Under the pieces are notes generated by a model. It worked only from the letters and a program-made list of their open reading frames with translations, did no database searches and had not been told where the DNA came from. DNA of 64,000 nucleotides, from positions 62,001 through 126,000 of the forward strand of contig NZ_JBDKWG010000151.1 of the NCBI RefSeq assembly GCF_040151475.1. Direction: 5' to 3'. The DNA is from CAXBNB01 sp040151475 (GTDB lineage: Bacteria > Bacteroidota > Bacteroidia > Cytophagales > Cyclobacteriaceae). A program made the translations under genes and the position numbers. Every line of letters begins with the position of its first letter. Position 1 is the first letter of the stretch. Of this stretch, positions 14,910 to 24,381 are shown in pieces.

Positions 14910-17900
14910 CTAATTCTTAGTAAACGCATCATTTGTATTCATGACGGAGTTTACCACTACTCCAAGAGCAGCAATTTCAGAAGGATTTAACTTTTCATCC
15001 CACCTGGACTCACCTATGCTTAGGAAAGCCAAAGCATCTTCTTTGTTTTTATCAAATTTTTTGAGTTCTTCCTTATAAAATTCGTTAAGCATATTTTTTT
15101 CCGTGTCATCAGGAAACCGGCCTGTTGCCAGTCTAAATGCCATATTGAGCCGTTTGGTAGTATCATTTTCATACTGAATAAGGTGCTCGGCAACAACTCT
15201 TCCAGCCTCAATGAATTGAGGGTCATTGAGCAAAACAAGTGCTTGCAGTGGCGTGCTGGTGGGTTTTCTTCTCACGGTGCAAACACCCCTGTCTGCAATG
15301 TCAAATATCAACATAGATGGTGGTGGAGCTGTCCTTTTCCAAATGGTGTACAAACTTCTTCTGTAGAGCCCTTCACCGGATTCTTGTAAATACTTGTATG
15401 ACCAGCTTTTAGTAGAAAGTTCATCCCAAATCCCGGCTGGTTGATAAGGATATACACTCTTGCCTCCTATCTTATTAACTAAAAGGCCGCTAATTGCAAG
15501 CGCATTATCTCTGATCATTTCCGCAGGTAATCTAAATCTTGGCCCTCTCGCCAATAGTATATTTTCAGGATCCTTCTCCTGTAACTCTTTGGTAACCAGA
15601 GAATTTTGCATGTATGTGGCAGAAGTGAGTATGAGCTTGTGCAGGTCTTTTACATTCCAACCATTTTCCTGAAAGTAGATAGCCAACCAATCCAGCAACT
15701 CCGGATGTGAAGGTAAACTTCCCTGACTTCCAAAGTCATCTGATGTCTCCACGATTCCCTTTCCAAAATACATTTGCCAAATTCTGTTCACAAACACTCT
15801 TGCTGTGAGTGGATTCTCAGGATCAAACAACCACTTGACCAGCCCCAACCTGTTTTTAGGAAGGCTTTGACCAAAAGGTAACACACTCTCTGGCACACCC
15901 GGTTCTACCTGTTCTCCCTGAGCATTGTAAACACCTCTGTTGAGTACATAAGTTGACCGTGGTTCAGGTAAATCTCCCATCACCATGATCTCCTGAATAC
16001 CATTAACCAATTCGTTTTCTTTATCCCTGATCTCTTTGAGCTTTTTTGCAACATCATGATAGTCCGGATTGTAATGACTGATGTAGTATTCATACAACAT
16101 TTTTTTACTTTCACTACTTTGATCTTTGACAAGTAACAAAGTGCTGTTTTCGTCATAGGAATATAAAACTTCCAAAGCGGTAAGTTTCCTTTTATAAACT
16201 TTCACCTCATCTATGCCGCCATTTTTGAAAGGGACAAATTTGGTTCTTACGCCAAATCTTATTCCTCCAAAACCATAAGTATGGATGTTTTTCTCATACA
16301 ATATTCCCTTATAGAGGTTATCAAAATCTGTACTTGTACTTTGGGGTTCACCGTTGACATAAATAGCTACACCGTCAGCCTTGCTTGATCCATCGTAGGT
16401 AACGGTAACTTGTGACCACTCCTTAACAGGAAGGGCTTGTTTGGCTGTTAACTGTATCGCATTTTGCGGCCATGAATGAGCCATTATAAATTCCAGCTTA
16501 TTATCCCTTAAGGTTAAAGAGTAGCCTTTAAGACCCAATCTTCGATCTTCACTATGCCACATGACAGCTGCTTCTTTATAAACTGTATCTGGATATACCC
16601 ACAGTTGAAATGAAAACGGATCGGTACGTTCATACCAGCCCACCTTCTCTCCCAATCTCGCTGAATTGTAATCGGTTACAAAAAATGCTTTGCCATCTTT
16701 GCCCGGTTTGATGTTTGGTTGGGAAAGTTTAGCTGGCTTGGATGAATCCAGCACGTTTGGTGATTCGGTCTTGTCTTTTGAATTGAATTGATCAAAAGGA
16801 TAGTAGGCAACTAAATCTTCTGAAATTTGCTTATTCAAATCATTGGAAGTCAGTTTCATTTTCTTCAGCCATTGCTCAAACCCCATATCATTGGTTTTAG
16901 TGAGTTCTGCTTTTGCTTCCTGTTCTGCAATAGTTTTATGCAAAAAATCGAGCTGTTCTTGTTGCTCTTCGGAAGTGAGCAGCAATGCGGGACCTGGCGT
17001 TTGATCAGGCCCATAAACCGGAGTGCCTATCTCAAAAGTACTGTTGAAAAACCCGAAAAGTTTGTAATAATCTTTTTGAGAAATAGGATCATACTTATGG
17101 TCATGGCATCTGGCACATTCAATAGACAACCCCATAAAAGCCTTACCCAAAGTATGGGTTCTATCAGCGGCGTATTCCACCCGATATTCTTCATAGACTA
17201 TGCCAGCTTCAGAATTTTTTTTATTCAACCTGTTAAAAGCTGTAGCAAGTTTGGTTTCCTGATTAGATTCAGGAACTAAATCTCCTGCAAGCTGCCATAT
17301 TGCAAATTGATCATAAGGCATATTTTCGTTAAAAGCCTTGATCACCCAATCCCTCCAAGGCGAAAAATCCCTGTGTTTGTCATCCAGATAGCCGTCACTG
17401 TCGGCATACCTTGCCACATCCATCCAATCAGCGGCCATTCTTTCACCATAAGCCTCAGAACCCAGCAACCGATCAACCAACTTTTCATAAGCATTGGATG
17501 AATCATCCTTTAAGAAATCATCTATTTCAGTAATAGTTGGTGGTAAACCTGTTACATCAAAACTTGCCCTACGAATAAGGGTTTCCTTTGATGCAATCTC
17601 CGATAAAGACAGTCCTTCTCTTTCCAGCCTCTTTTCAGTGAAGTTATCAATAGGTTGTTTTATTTTGGAATTGTTTTTCACTTTAGGTGGCTCGCTCTTC
17701 ACTGGAGGTATGAACGACCAATGAGGTTTATACTCCGCTCCTTGTTCAATCCATTTTGCAAGGGTAGCAATCTCCAAATTGGTCAACTGCAAATGAGATT
17801 CCGGTGGTGGCATTTTTATTTCAGGATCTTCTGAAATCATTCTCATAAACGCCAGACTATTTTTCAACTCTCCCGGCACTATAGCCGATCCTCCATCTGC

Positions 17901-18194
17901 TACAGCCTTATAAGCTCCTTCTTCAGTGTCAAGTCTCAAGTCTCCCTTTTGGCTCGCCATATCAGGCCCATGGCAAGCAAAGCATTTATCAGATAAAATA
18001 GGTTTGACATGAAAATTATAATCAATTACATCAGGAAGGTTCTTTTCCAATTTCACTATTTCATCTGGTTTATCAACATCACAACCAATTAAAATCAAAA
18101 GAAATAGTCCTTGAAATATATAAACAAATGGTTTCAATAGACCATCTGAGAAAAGGAAATGTCTAATTGCATTCAAGCAACATTTTATCTTCAT
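14910..18194 (-). CDS. PSD1 / planctomycete cytochrome-c lipoprotein with LamG insert
   Basis: A 1094-residue protein counted from ATG 18194 (MKIKCC...), which places a lipobox-like LILIGC about 40 residues in. The domains in order are a PSCyt1-type cytochrome c with one CFACHGPD haem motif (about residue 70); DUF1549 (about 155-370, with ADWMDVARYADSDGY and ECARCHDHKYDP, a second CxxCH-type site); a LamG/concanavalin-like insert (about 460-680); and DUF1553 (about 750-1080, with RVFVNRIWQMYFG and PRFRLPAEMIRDNAL). It is presumably periplasmic or outer-membrane-anchored and electron-transferring. The function of the family is not established. It is the first gene of a PSD1-DUF1501 operon divergent from the regulator at 18372. 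Confidence 0.9.
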   Translation of the reverse strand: MKIKCCLNAIRHFLFSDGLLKPFVYIFQGLFLLILIGCDVDKPDEIVKLEKNLPDVIDYNFHVKPILSDKCFACHGPDMASQKGDLRLDTEEGAYKAVADGGSAIVPGELKNSLAFMRMISEDPEIKMPPPESHLQLTNLEIATLAKWIEQGAEYKPHWSFIPPVKSEPPKVKNNSKIKQPIDNFTEKRLEREGLSLSEIASKETLIRRASFDVTGLPPTITEIDDFLKDDSSNAYEKLVDRLLGSEAYGERMAADWMDVARYADSDGYLDDKHRDFSPWRDWVIKAFNENMPYDQFAIWQLAGDLVPESNQETKLATAFNRLNKKNSEAGIVYEEYRVEYAADRTHTLGKAFMGLSIECARCHDHKYDPISQKDYYKLFGFFNSTFEIGTPVYGPDQTPGPALLLTSEEQQEQLDFLHKTIAEQEAKAELTKTNDMGFEQWLKKMKLTSNDLNKQISEDLVAYYPFDQFNSKDKTESPNVLDSSKPAKLSQPNIKPGKDGKAFFVTDYNSARLGEKVGWYERTDPFSFQLWVYPDTVYKEAAVMWHSEDRRLGLKGYSLTLRDNKLEFIMAHSWPQNAIQLTAKQALPVKEWSQVTVTYDGSSKADGVAIYVNGEPQSTSTDFDNLYKGILYEKNIHTYGFGGIRFGVRTKFVPFKNGGIDEVKVYKRKLTALEVLYSYDENSTLLLVKDQSSESKKMLYEYYISHYNPDYHDVAKKLKEIRDKENELVNGIQEIMVMGDLPEPRSTYVLNRGVYNAQGEQVEPGVPESVLPFGQSLPKNRLGLVKWLFDPENPLTARVFVNRIWQMYFGKGIVETSDDFGSQGSLPSHPELLDWLAIYFQENGWNVKDLHKLILTSATYMQNSLVTKELQEKDPENILLARGPRFRLPAEMIRDNALAISGLLVNKIGGKSVYPYQPAGIWDELSTKSWSYKYLQESGEGLYRRSLYTIWKRTAPPPSMLIFDIADRGVCTVRRKPTSTPLQALVLLNDPQFIEAGRVVAEHLIQYENDTTKRLNMAFRLATGRFPDDTEKNMLNEFYKEELKKFDKNKEDALAFLSIGESRWDEKLNPSEIAALGVVVNSVMNTNDAFTKN

Positions 18195-18305
18195 TTGTTG
18201 TATAGTTTTGTCTTTTCGCAATTGATAAGTATCAACAGCCAAGGGCATGAATCGTTTTACTTCAATACCTAAATGTAGCACATTAAAGCATTAATATTGC
18301 GTAAA

Positions 18306-18328
18306 TTAACTGTTTAACAAACGGTTAA
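18306..18328. promoter_or_regulatory. 23-bp palindrome in the divergent PSD1/regulator gap
   Basis: Arms TTAACTGTTT and AAACGGTTAA (9 of 10 pairing) flank a 3-base centre AAC. It lies 44 bases before the regulator start and about 110 bases before the PSD1 start. The place and symmetry fit an operator shared by the two divergent units. A TATGTTTT near-match to the -7 element follows at 18333. Confidence 0.5.
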
Positions 18329-18371
18329 AAAATATGTTTTACCCCGAAACAAGGCAGTTTAGAATCATCTG

Positions 18372-19604
18372 ATGTCAGAAAAAGAAATACATAATGATCT
18401 TGTAAACCGAATTATTGAAAGTGACTCTTTTGGTAAATCTGACACTTATGCCAACTTATTGAAATATTTGGTGGATTGCACCAAAACCAATGACATTCCT
18501 AAAGAGACTACTATTGGAACGCACTTGTTTGGATTGAATGCCGCTGAAAATTATGACAGTGCCAAGGTAAGGGTCTATGTTTTTAACCTACGAAAAAAAT
18601 TAGACCAGTACTTTCAAAATGAAGGCCAAAACGAAGAGTGTATTTTAACCATACCAAAAGGGAGCTATAAAGTAGAGATGGTTAAAAAATCGTCTGCTGG
18701 TAAAAAGAGTATTTCATTAAAAAATCCAAAAACACTGCTCTTAATATCTGTACTGTTGTGTATCTCAATTGTTTTGAACTTCATTTTCTGGAATAAAAAC
18801 ACCGAAATAGAAAAATCTTATGAAGTCATTCCCAAAACTAAATTCTGGAATGATTTCATTGAAGGTGAGCGACCAGTATTGGTAGTCTTAGGAGATTTAT
18901 TCATTTATACTGAACAAAATACCATTACCGGATTACGTCAAACCATCAGAAACTCCGGTATCAATTCAGAAGTAGAGTTCGAAAATTATAAAGAGAAAAA
19001 TGCAGACTCCACAAGGGTATTTGGAGACCTGACCTATACCTACCTGATTAGAAACACTACAGATTGGATTGAAAGCCTTACCAAAATCTTTTACTCGAAT
19101 CATAAAAGTTTTAACACAAGAGTAATCTCAAGAATTGGTGCAAAAGACATCCATGACCACAACATTGTTTTTATTGGAATGCAAAAAACGGCAGGGCTGT
19201 TCAACAACTACTTTTTGAATAGTAAGTTTTCTTTGATAGATGACAATACTTTAGGTTATCAAGCTAATCCAGAGTCGGATATCCAAAAGTTTTCTCCGTT
19301 AGGAAATCCAGATCAGTTCCATACTGACTATGGATTTGTTGCCAAATTTCCCGGTCCCAACAACAATACCATTTTTATGTTTGGAGGTATTTGGGACACT
19401 GCAGCTTCTCAAAGTTTAAAAAACTTTACAGACCCTGAATTGATTGCCAATCTGGAAAATCAGATGATACAAAAGTTCAATAAAATTCCACAGTATTTTG
19501 AAGTGCTGTTTGAGGTAAGCGGACTGGATCGCACCGAACTCAATACCAAAGTAGTTCACATGAATGAAATAGATAAAATATCTATTGTGTGGGCAGAAAA
19601 ATGA
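18372..19604 (+). CDS. Membrane-anchored winged-helix-like transcriptional regulator
   Basis: A 410-residue protein. The N-terminal 105 residues end in KVRVYVFNLRKKLDQYF and ILTIPKGSYKVE, the recognition-helix and wing pattern of a winged-helix domain also seen in large membrane-bound regulators of Acidobacteria and Planctomycetes. A single transmembrane segment lies at about 120-140 (LLLISVLLCISIVLNFIFW). The remaining 270 residues would be periplasmic and show VLVVLGDLFIY, HNIVFIGMQKTAGLF and MFGGIWDTAASQSL, with no family I recognise. The topology is that of CadC/ToxR-like one-component regulators. It is divergent from PSD1-DUF1501, which it probably controls, and convergent with the UnbV-type gene. 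Confidence 0.75.
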   Translation: MSEKEIHNDLVNRIIESDSFGKSDTYANLLKYLVDCTKTNDIPKETTIGTHLFGLNAAENYDSAKVRVYVFNLRKKLDQYFQNEGQNEECILTIPKGSYKVEMVKKSSAGKKSISLKNPKTLLLISVLLCISIVLNFIFWNKNTEIEKSYEVIPKTKFWNDFIEGERPVLVVLGDLFIYTEQNTITGLRQTIRNSGINSEVEFENYKEKNADSTRVFGDLTYTYLIRNTTDWIESLTKIFYSNHKSFNTRVISRIGAKDIHDHNIVFIGMQKTAGLFNNYFLNSKFSLIDDNTLGYQANPESDIQKFSPLGNPDQFHTDYGFVAKFPGPNNNTIFMFGGIWDTAASQSLKNFTDPELIANLENQMIQKFNKIPQYFEVLFEVSGLDRTELNTKVVHMNEIDKISIVWAEK

Positions 19605-19631
19605 GTCAACTTATTACATTCCGGCTATATC

Positions 19632-22019
19632 TCATTTCGAAATAATCAACTTGAATACCTGATTTTTAATACCTGTTTCTACACTAACAAAGTAAATCCC
19701 TGAAGGCAGTTGAAGGTCAAAATCGCTTTGAGTCAATTGATTTGAATTTTCAAAATAAAAACTGTTAAGTTTTTTTCCTGATTGATTCATTAATTTTATC
19801 GAAACTGGTTCATTATCATGTATGTTTATGTGAAAATTTCCATTGGATGGATTAGGGTAAATATGGACTTTTTCGAGTTTCTCTTCCATACCAGTTATGA
19901 TGGTCGATAAAGCCAATATTTGACTGAAATCGGATGTATCACCTCCCCTATAAGCTTGAACTCTATAAAAATAGGTAAGCTCGCTATTGAGGTTTTTGTC
20001 TTCATAATAATGAGATCCAGGAGGTAAATCAAATGACAAAAACTCGTCAAAAGTTTCTGATTGTGAACGCTGTAAAATATATCCATCTTCATTTGAAGCG
20101 TTATCCAACCAGGACAAACTAATTGATGTATTGGATAAAATATGACCAGACAAATTAGTTGGTGCATGTATCAGTGGTTGAGTCAGGACTTTTATTTCCT
20201 TACTTGGCTCTGACAAAAGACTTCCATTTGAAGCCTGAACTCTATAATGATAGTTGGTAGCTGGCTTCAACCCTACATCCATAAACTCCATAGTGGATGA
20301 GGATATTTTGAATTGTACTACATCATCAAATTCACCGGATATTGAACGTTCAATCACATATTCATTTTCAACAGAATGGTTATGTTTCCAAACCAAATGA
20401 ACACTTTCTGAGGAAGAGTAAACCACTTTCAATGCAATCGGAAAGTGTAAAACCTTATCATCATTAATAGTAATGCTCCTGTTGCTTTCAATATTATAAA
20501 CCATAGAGGTAGCACCTCCTGGCCAGATAATGCTAACTTCGTCGATGTTGGTAGCATCTCCAATTCCAAAAAAAGCTTCCGATGGCTCTTGCCCATAAAA
20601 ACTAATTCCGGCTGTCAAAGGACGAGTCTGAACCTTATCACCAATTTTGATCCTCACAGTAGCTCCAATAGCCCAATGATTCGCTCCCAGCATTCTTGGT
20701 TTTACTACGAGGTAATTCTTAAATTCCAGCGTCCGTCCCAATTGATTTTCAAGCAATCTTAATGCAACAGTTTGACCATCATTTACTTTCAGCGTTTGAG
20801 CCAAATCCAAGTCGCCATCCCTATCAAAATCAAAAGAAATCAGAGTAGTGGCATCCAGAAAATCGTTGAATCCTGAATCATTTGAAATGTCTTTAAATAC
20901 CTCTCCATTATTTCTCCAAAGTTTAGATTGGTAGGTTTCCTCAGTCACCCAACCGTTGGTAGCAGCCAAATCCAAAAGTCCGTCATTGTCCACATCCAAA
21001 AAAGTAACACCCCAACCCCATCCTCCTTTCTCTACACCCAACTCTTTTGATACCTCATCAAATACAAATTCACCTTCTTCAATCTTGTTTTTCAACAATA
21101 CATTATGATGTCCTTCAATATTCGGATTGTCAATATTGGATACATAAATATCCATGTCTTCATCCGCATCATAATCTCCAAGAGCCACTCCCATATCATT
21201 GTGGTCATTGTCCAGATTTGCCTGAGTACCTATCTCTTTGAAGGTTTCATCTCCATTGTTCAACCAAAATTTGTTTTCAGTATAATCAACGGTCAGGTAT
21301 ATATCAGCCCATCCATCTTTATTGAAATCAAATATGACGGGCTGGAAGTACAATTGAGTATCTTTTATACCACTACTTGCTGTTGCATCTGTAAACTGAC
21401 CATTACCCAGATTTAAATATAATGTTGCTAACCCACGGTATTGGGTTACAACTAAATCTATATATCCATCATTGTTGACATCACCTGCTGCCACACCTCC
21501 AATAGTAGCAGAAACTCCTAAAGTCAATGAAATTCCAGCTTGAGAGGTCATATCTTCAAACATTTCATTATCAAGTTGCCTAAATAGCTTGAAATTTTCA
21601 TTATTGCCACAGCCAGAACAATCACCAGCTACAAAAACATCCAGTCTATGATCCCCATCGTAATCAAACCACACAGCAGCCCTACTCCGCATCATCAAAG
21701 ACAATCCTACTTCGACTACTTTAAAATTACCTGAGCCATCATTTTTATAAAGTCTGTTAGGTGTATTTTCATCAGAGAGCACATATAAATCCAAATCTCC
21801 GTCTTTGTCATAATCAATGGCATTCACACCACTACCAAGTGTAGGCCCACCTTCAAAGGCTTCAAATTGTTTGATTTGAGTAACATCAATAAAACCCGGT
21901 TGCGACAAAGCTAAAGATGAAACAAAAAACATTGCTATCGCCAACAATGCTTTCAATGTATTGTTTTTTGCCGTTTCAAAAGATGTAACAACTGATTGTT
22001 CAATGTTATTGCTAACCAT
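19632..22019 (-). CDS. FG-GAP/VCBS plus ASPIC-UnbV (CRTAC1-like) protein with T9SS sorting domain
   Basis: About 795 residues from ATG 22019; a further upstream in-frame ATG at 22079 would spoil the signal peptide, whose core is ALLAIAMFFVSSLALSQ. The first half has repeated Ca-binding FG-GAP motifs (DYDKDGDLDLYV, DYDGDHRLDVFV, DVNNDGYIDLVV, DVDNDGLLDLAA). Next comes an ASPIC/UnbV domain (ATVRIKIGDKVQTRPLTAG, VSIIWPGGATSM), then two fibronectin type III-like repeats (NYHYRVQASN, TYFYRVQAYR), and a C-terminal T9SS type A sorting domain (VHIYPNPSNGNFHINI). It should be exported and attached to the cell surface. It is the last gene of the minus-strand locus. Confidence 0.85.
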   Translation of the reverse strand: MVSNNIEQSVVTSFETAKNNTLKALLAIAMFFVSSLALSQPGFIDVTQIKQFEAFEGGPTLGSGVNAIDYDKDGDLDLYVLSDENTPNRLYKNDGSGNFKVVEVGLSLMMRSRAAVWFDYDGDHRLDVFVAGDCSGCGNNENFKLFRQLDNEMFEDMTSQAGISLTLGVSATIGGVAAGDVNNDGYIDLVVTQYRGLATLYLNLGNGQFTDATASSGIKDTQLYFQPVIFDFNKDGWADIYLTVDYTENKFWLNNGDETFKEIGTQANLDNDHNDMGVALGDYDADEDMDIYVSNIDNPNIEGHHNVLLKNKIEEGEFVFDEVSKELGVEKGGWGWGVTFLDVDNDGLLDLAATNGWVTEETYQSKLWRNNGEVFKDISNDSGFNDFLDATTLISFDFDRDGDLDLAQTLKVNDGQTVALRLLENQLGRTLEFKNYLVVKPRMLGANHWAIGATVRIKIGDKVQTRPLTAGISFYGQEPSEAFFGIGDATNIDEVSIIWPGGATSMVYNIESNRSITINDDKVLHFPIALKVVYSSSESVHLVWKHNHSVENEYVIERSISGEFDDVVQFKISSSTMEFMDVGLKPATNYHYRVQASNGSLLSEPSKEIKVLTQPLIHAPTNLSGHILSNTSISLSWLDNASNEDGYILQRSQSETFDEFLSFDLPPGSHYYEDKNLNSELTYFYRVQAYRGGDTSDFSQILALSTIITGMEEKLEKVHIYPNPSNGNFHINIHDNEPVSIKLMNQSGKKLNSFYFENSNQLTQSDFDLQLPSGIYFVSVETGIKNQVFKLIISK

Positions 22020-22128
22020 AAAATCACAAACTATCAGAATAAGATGTGAAATTTCATGTCGTGAAATTATAGCAGCCATAGCAAATAATAAATAAAGATT
22101 AAACCGTCATAACAAATAACTTTATTGC

Positions 22129-24339
22129 TCATCTCAACACCAATGTCAGTTCTGAATTTTGATTCAATTTCACAACTTCACTTTTCTTTCCAACCTTTAC
22201 TGAATATGGAGCCAGTGAGGTTTTCACGGATCCTTTCATAGAAAATTCAGGTAGCTCCTTGCTAATCAACCCTGTTTCAGATGAAATTGAACTACTAACT
22301 TCCAATCCATTTACATCGAATATTTTGACATCTGCTCCAGCTACTGGATTTCCTTTTTTGTCAACTACTTTGACATCTAAAGTCCAGTAAACAGTATAGC
22401 TGTGCTCCAAATCCACCTTGTCAAATCCTAATTCTGTATTCACAAAAGTGTTTGACCGAAAGTCGATATTGGAAGCAATGGAATAATCAGACCAACCCAT
22501 TCTAAATGGCTTGAAATTGCTGTCAGCGGCAGATGATTTTATGATTGTATTGTTGAATATTTGCGTGTCTTTAGCGGATCCATACCAGCAAGCTACCCAT
22601 GCTGCCGGTACGTTGGTCGTGATGCGATTGTTGAAGAACTGACCACCGATAGTTCCACCGCCAATGTAAAATGCCGTGGCTTCATTTTTGGCTCCAAGAG
22701 TCTCGTCTTCTACAAAAATTTCATTTCCGAAAATATAATTATCTCCACCGCTTGCACTATAAAACACTGCCCAGGCCATAGGAATATATTCCGGGTACTC
22801 TGGGTAATCCATACTGGTAATGTGTATTTTGTTGTTATACACCTTATTGCCATAGCAACCCCGGGTCAAATCACCCGGTTTGGCATTGTAATCGGCCAAT
22901 CTTATGGCAGTGGTACTGAATTCTTCATGTCCAAATTCACAAGTCGGGGGCGAAGGTTTGATCCATATTTCATTGTTGAAAATTTCCATGCCCCTATGGA
23001 TGTAAACCTCTATTCCAGAACCAATTTCAGGTTTTATTTTATTCTCAAAAATTTGTGAACTGTCCCCCATAGCCATGACACTGTAATGGTTGGTCACCAT
23101 CTGTCTGTTGACAAATAAGTTATGGTGTATTTTAGAAAACCTGCCCTTGAAAGCAAGGCATCCCTGCCCACCATAAACCTCAGAAAACGATACTTCTGAG
23201 GAACGTTGGCCTGTGAGGTCAATCGCATAAAATTCCGAACCATGCCTGTTTATAATAAAGGGGTTTTGTATATCGAACTTACAATTGGTGATTGTTGCCT
23301 GTGGTACATCTACTGCAACGGTATTGATACCAGACGATTCAATTTTCACATTGTCCAAAATGATATTGGCTTGTGAAGCCGTGGACTGTATGCCCCAGGA
23401 CATTACCCCCCTCGTGCCATTCTTGATGACACCATTTTTAATGGTAACAGTGCCTTCTCCTTTCACGATTGGAATTCCAGCCAATGGTGTCCCGGAAGGG
23501 GCATCAGCAGTATAGTCAAAAAAAGCACTGTGATTGCGCTCGAAGTGATGATCGGTATGTCCTTTGGGGTGGGTCTTTTCCACTATACCAATCCCCACGT
23601 CCATGGATGGCCTGAGGTCAATATGATCCACCAAACAATCATTTTCTGCTTTTACTTTTATTCTATACTTTCCCGCTGGAAGCTTATTTAGATGTGCCAC
23701 CACAAAACCACCACCTAACCTAACAGGTCTTTTTTCTACCGGGCAACTCACCATTGTGGAATCACCATAATTGGTCAAACACCTCACTTCATTACCTTCT
23801 TCATCTTCCACATACACACTTACCCTCATTTCGTCATTGTTGTAATCTTTCATTTCACGATAAAAACGACCAGTAACACCACACATGGCATAATATGAGC
23901 GTCCAGCTACAGGTAGGTTGATGTATTCTGATCTAATCACATCTCCTTTCTTTAACCGCAGGATTTTGTCCCCAATGAATTCATGAACTTCCTTTGCGTT
24001 TTCAATTTTAGCTCCCGGAGCTTTGGATACATCCCAGTTTTTCAACCCCTCTTCAAAACCATAATTGGGAATATGCTCGTAGTTGCCATTAGCATAAGTA
24101 ATGGTATAACCATTCAGGTCAAGGGTCACATCCTTGCCAAGAAACAGGACACTTTTCTCTGATGATATATCCTGGGTCAACATATAAGTCGTCCCTGGCT
24201 CACCATAATACCCTGGTTTACTCACTGGCACAACATTTTCTGACAATCCTGTATGACCATAGTCCACATACTGTCCGCAAGTTGGTTTTGCTACCAAGAA
24301 GAGGGATAAAGAGAAGAGGAATAAATTTAGGTTTTTCAT
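22129..24339 (-). CDS. Secreted right-handed beta-helix protein
   Basis: About 736 residues from ATG 24339, with a signal peptide (NLFLFSLSLFLVAKPTCGQ). An N-terminal strand region (KDVTLDLNGYTITYANG) is typical of pectate-lyase-like helices. It is interrupted by a jelly-roll-like carbohydrate-binding insert at about 85-240 (PNYGFEEGLKNWDVSK, then HIDLRPSMDVG). The helix then continues with repeated N-rich turns (ITNCKFDIQNP, IHHNLFVNRQ, EIFNNEIWIK, NKVYNNKIHIT, TQIFNNTIIK). A short carboxypeptidase-like domain (VDKKGNPVAGADVKIFDVNG) ends the protein. No T9SS domain is seen. The fold is common to polysaccharide lyases and epimerases, but the family and substrate are unassigned. Confidence 0.75.
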   Translation of the reverse strand: MKNLNLFLFSLSLFLVAKPTCGQYVDYGHTGLSENVVPVSKPGYYGEPGTTYMLTQDISSEKSVLFLGKDVTLDLNGYTITYANGNYEHIPNYGFEEGLKNWDVSKAPGAKIENAKEVHEFIGDKILRLKKGDVIRSEYINLPVAGRSYYAMCGVTGRFYREMKDYNNDEMRVSVYVEDEEGNEVRCLTNYGDSTMVSCPVEKRPVRLGGGFVVAHLNKLPAGKYRIKVKAENDCLVDHIDLRPSMDVGIGIVEKTHPKGHTDHHFERNHSAFFDYTADAPSGTPLAGIPIVKGEGTVTIKNGVIKNGTRGVMSWGIQSTASQANIILDNVKIESSGINTVAVDVPQATITNCKFDIQNPFIINRHGSEFYAIDLTGQRSSEVSFSEVYGGQGCLAFKGRFSKIHHNLFVNRQMVTNHYSVMAMGDSSQIFENKIKPEIGSGIEVYIHRGMEIFNNEIWIKPSPPTCEFGHEEFSTTAIRLADYNAKPGDLTRGCYGNKVYNNKIHITSMDYPEYPEYIPMAWAVFYSASGGDNYIFGNEIFVEDETLGAKNEATAFYIGGGTIGGQFFNNRITTNVPAAWVACWYGSAKDTQIFNNTIIKSSAADSNFKPFRMGWSDYSIASNIDFRSNTFVNTELGFDKVDLEHSYTVYWTLDVKVVDKKGNPVAGADVKIFDVNGLEVSSSISSETGLISKELPEFSMKGSVKTSLAPYSVKVGKKSEVVKLNQNSELTLVLR

Positions 24340-24381
24340 AAAAGAAGTTTGTTTTAACAATCACATCTAAATCTGGATTTT

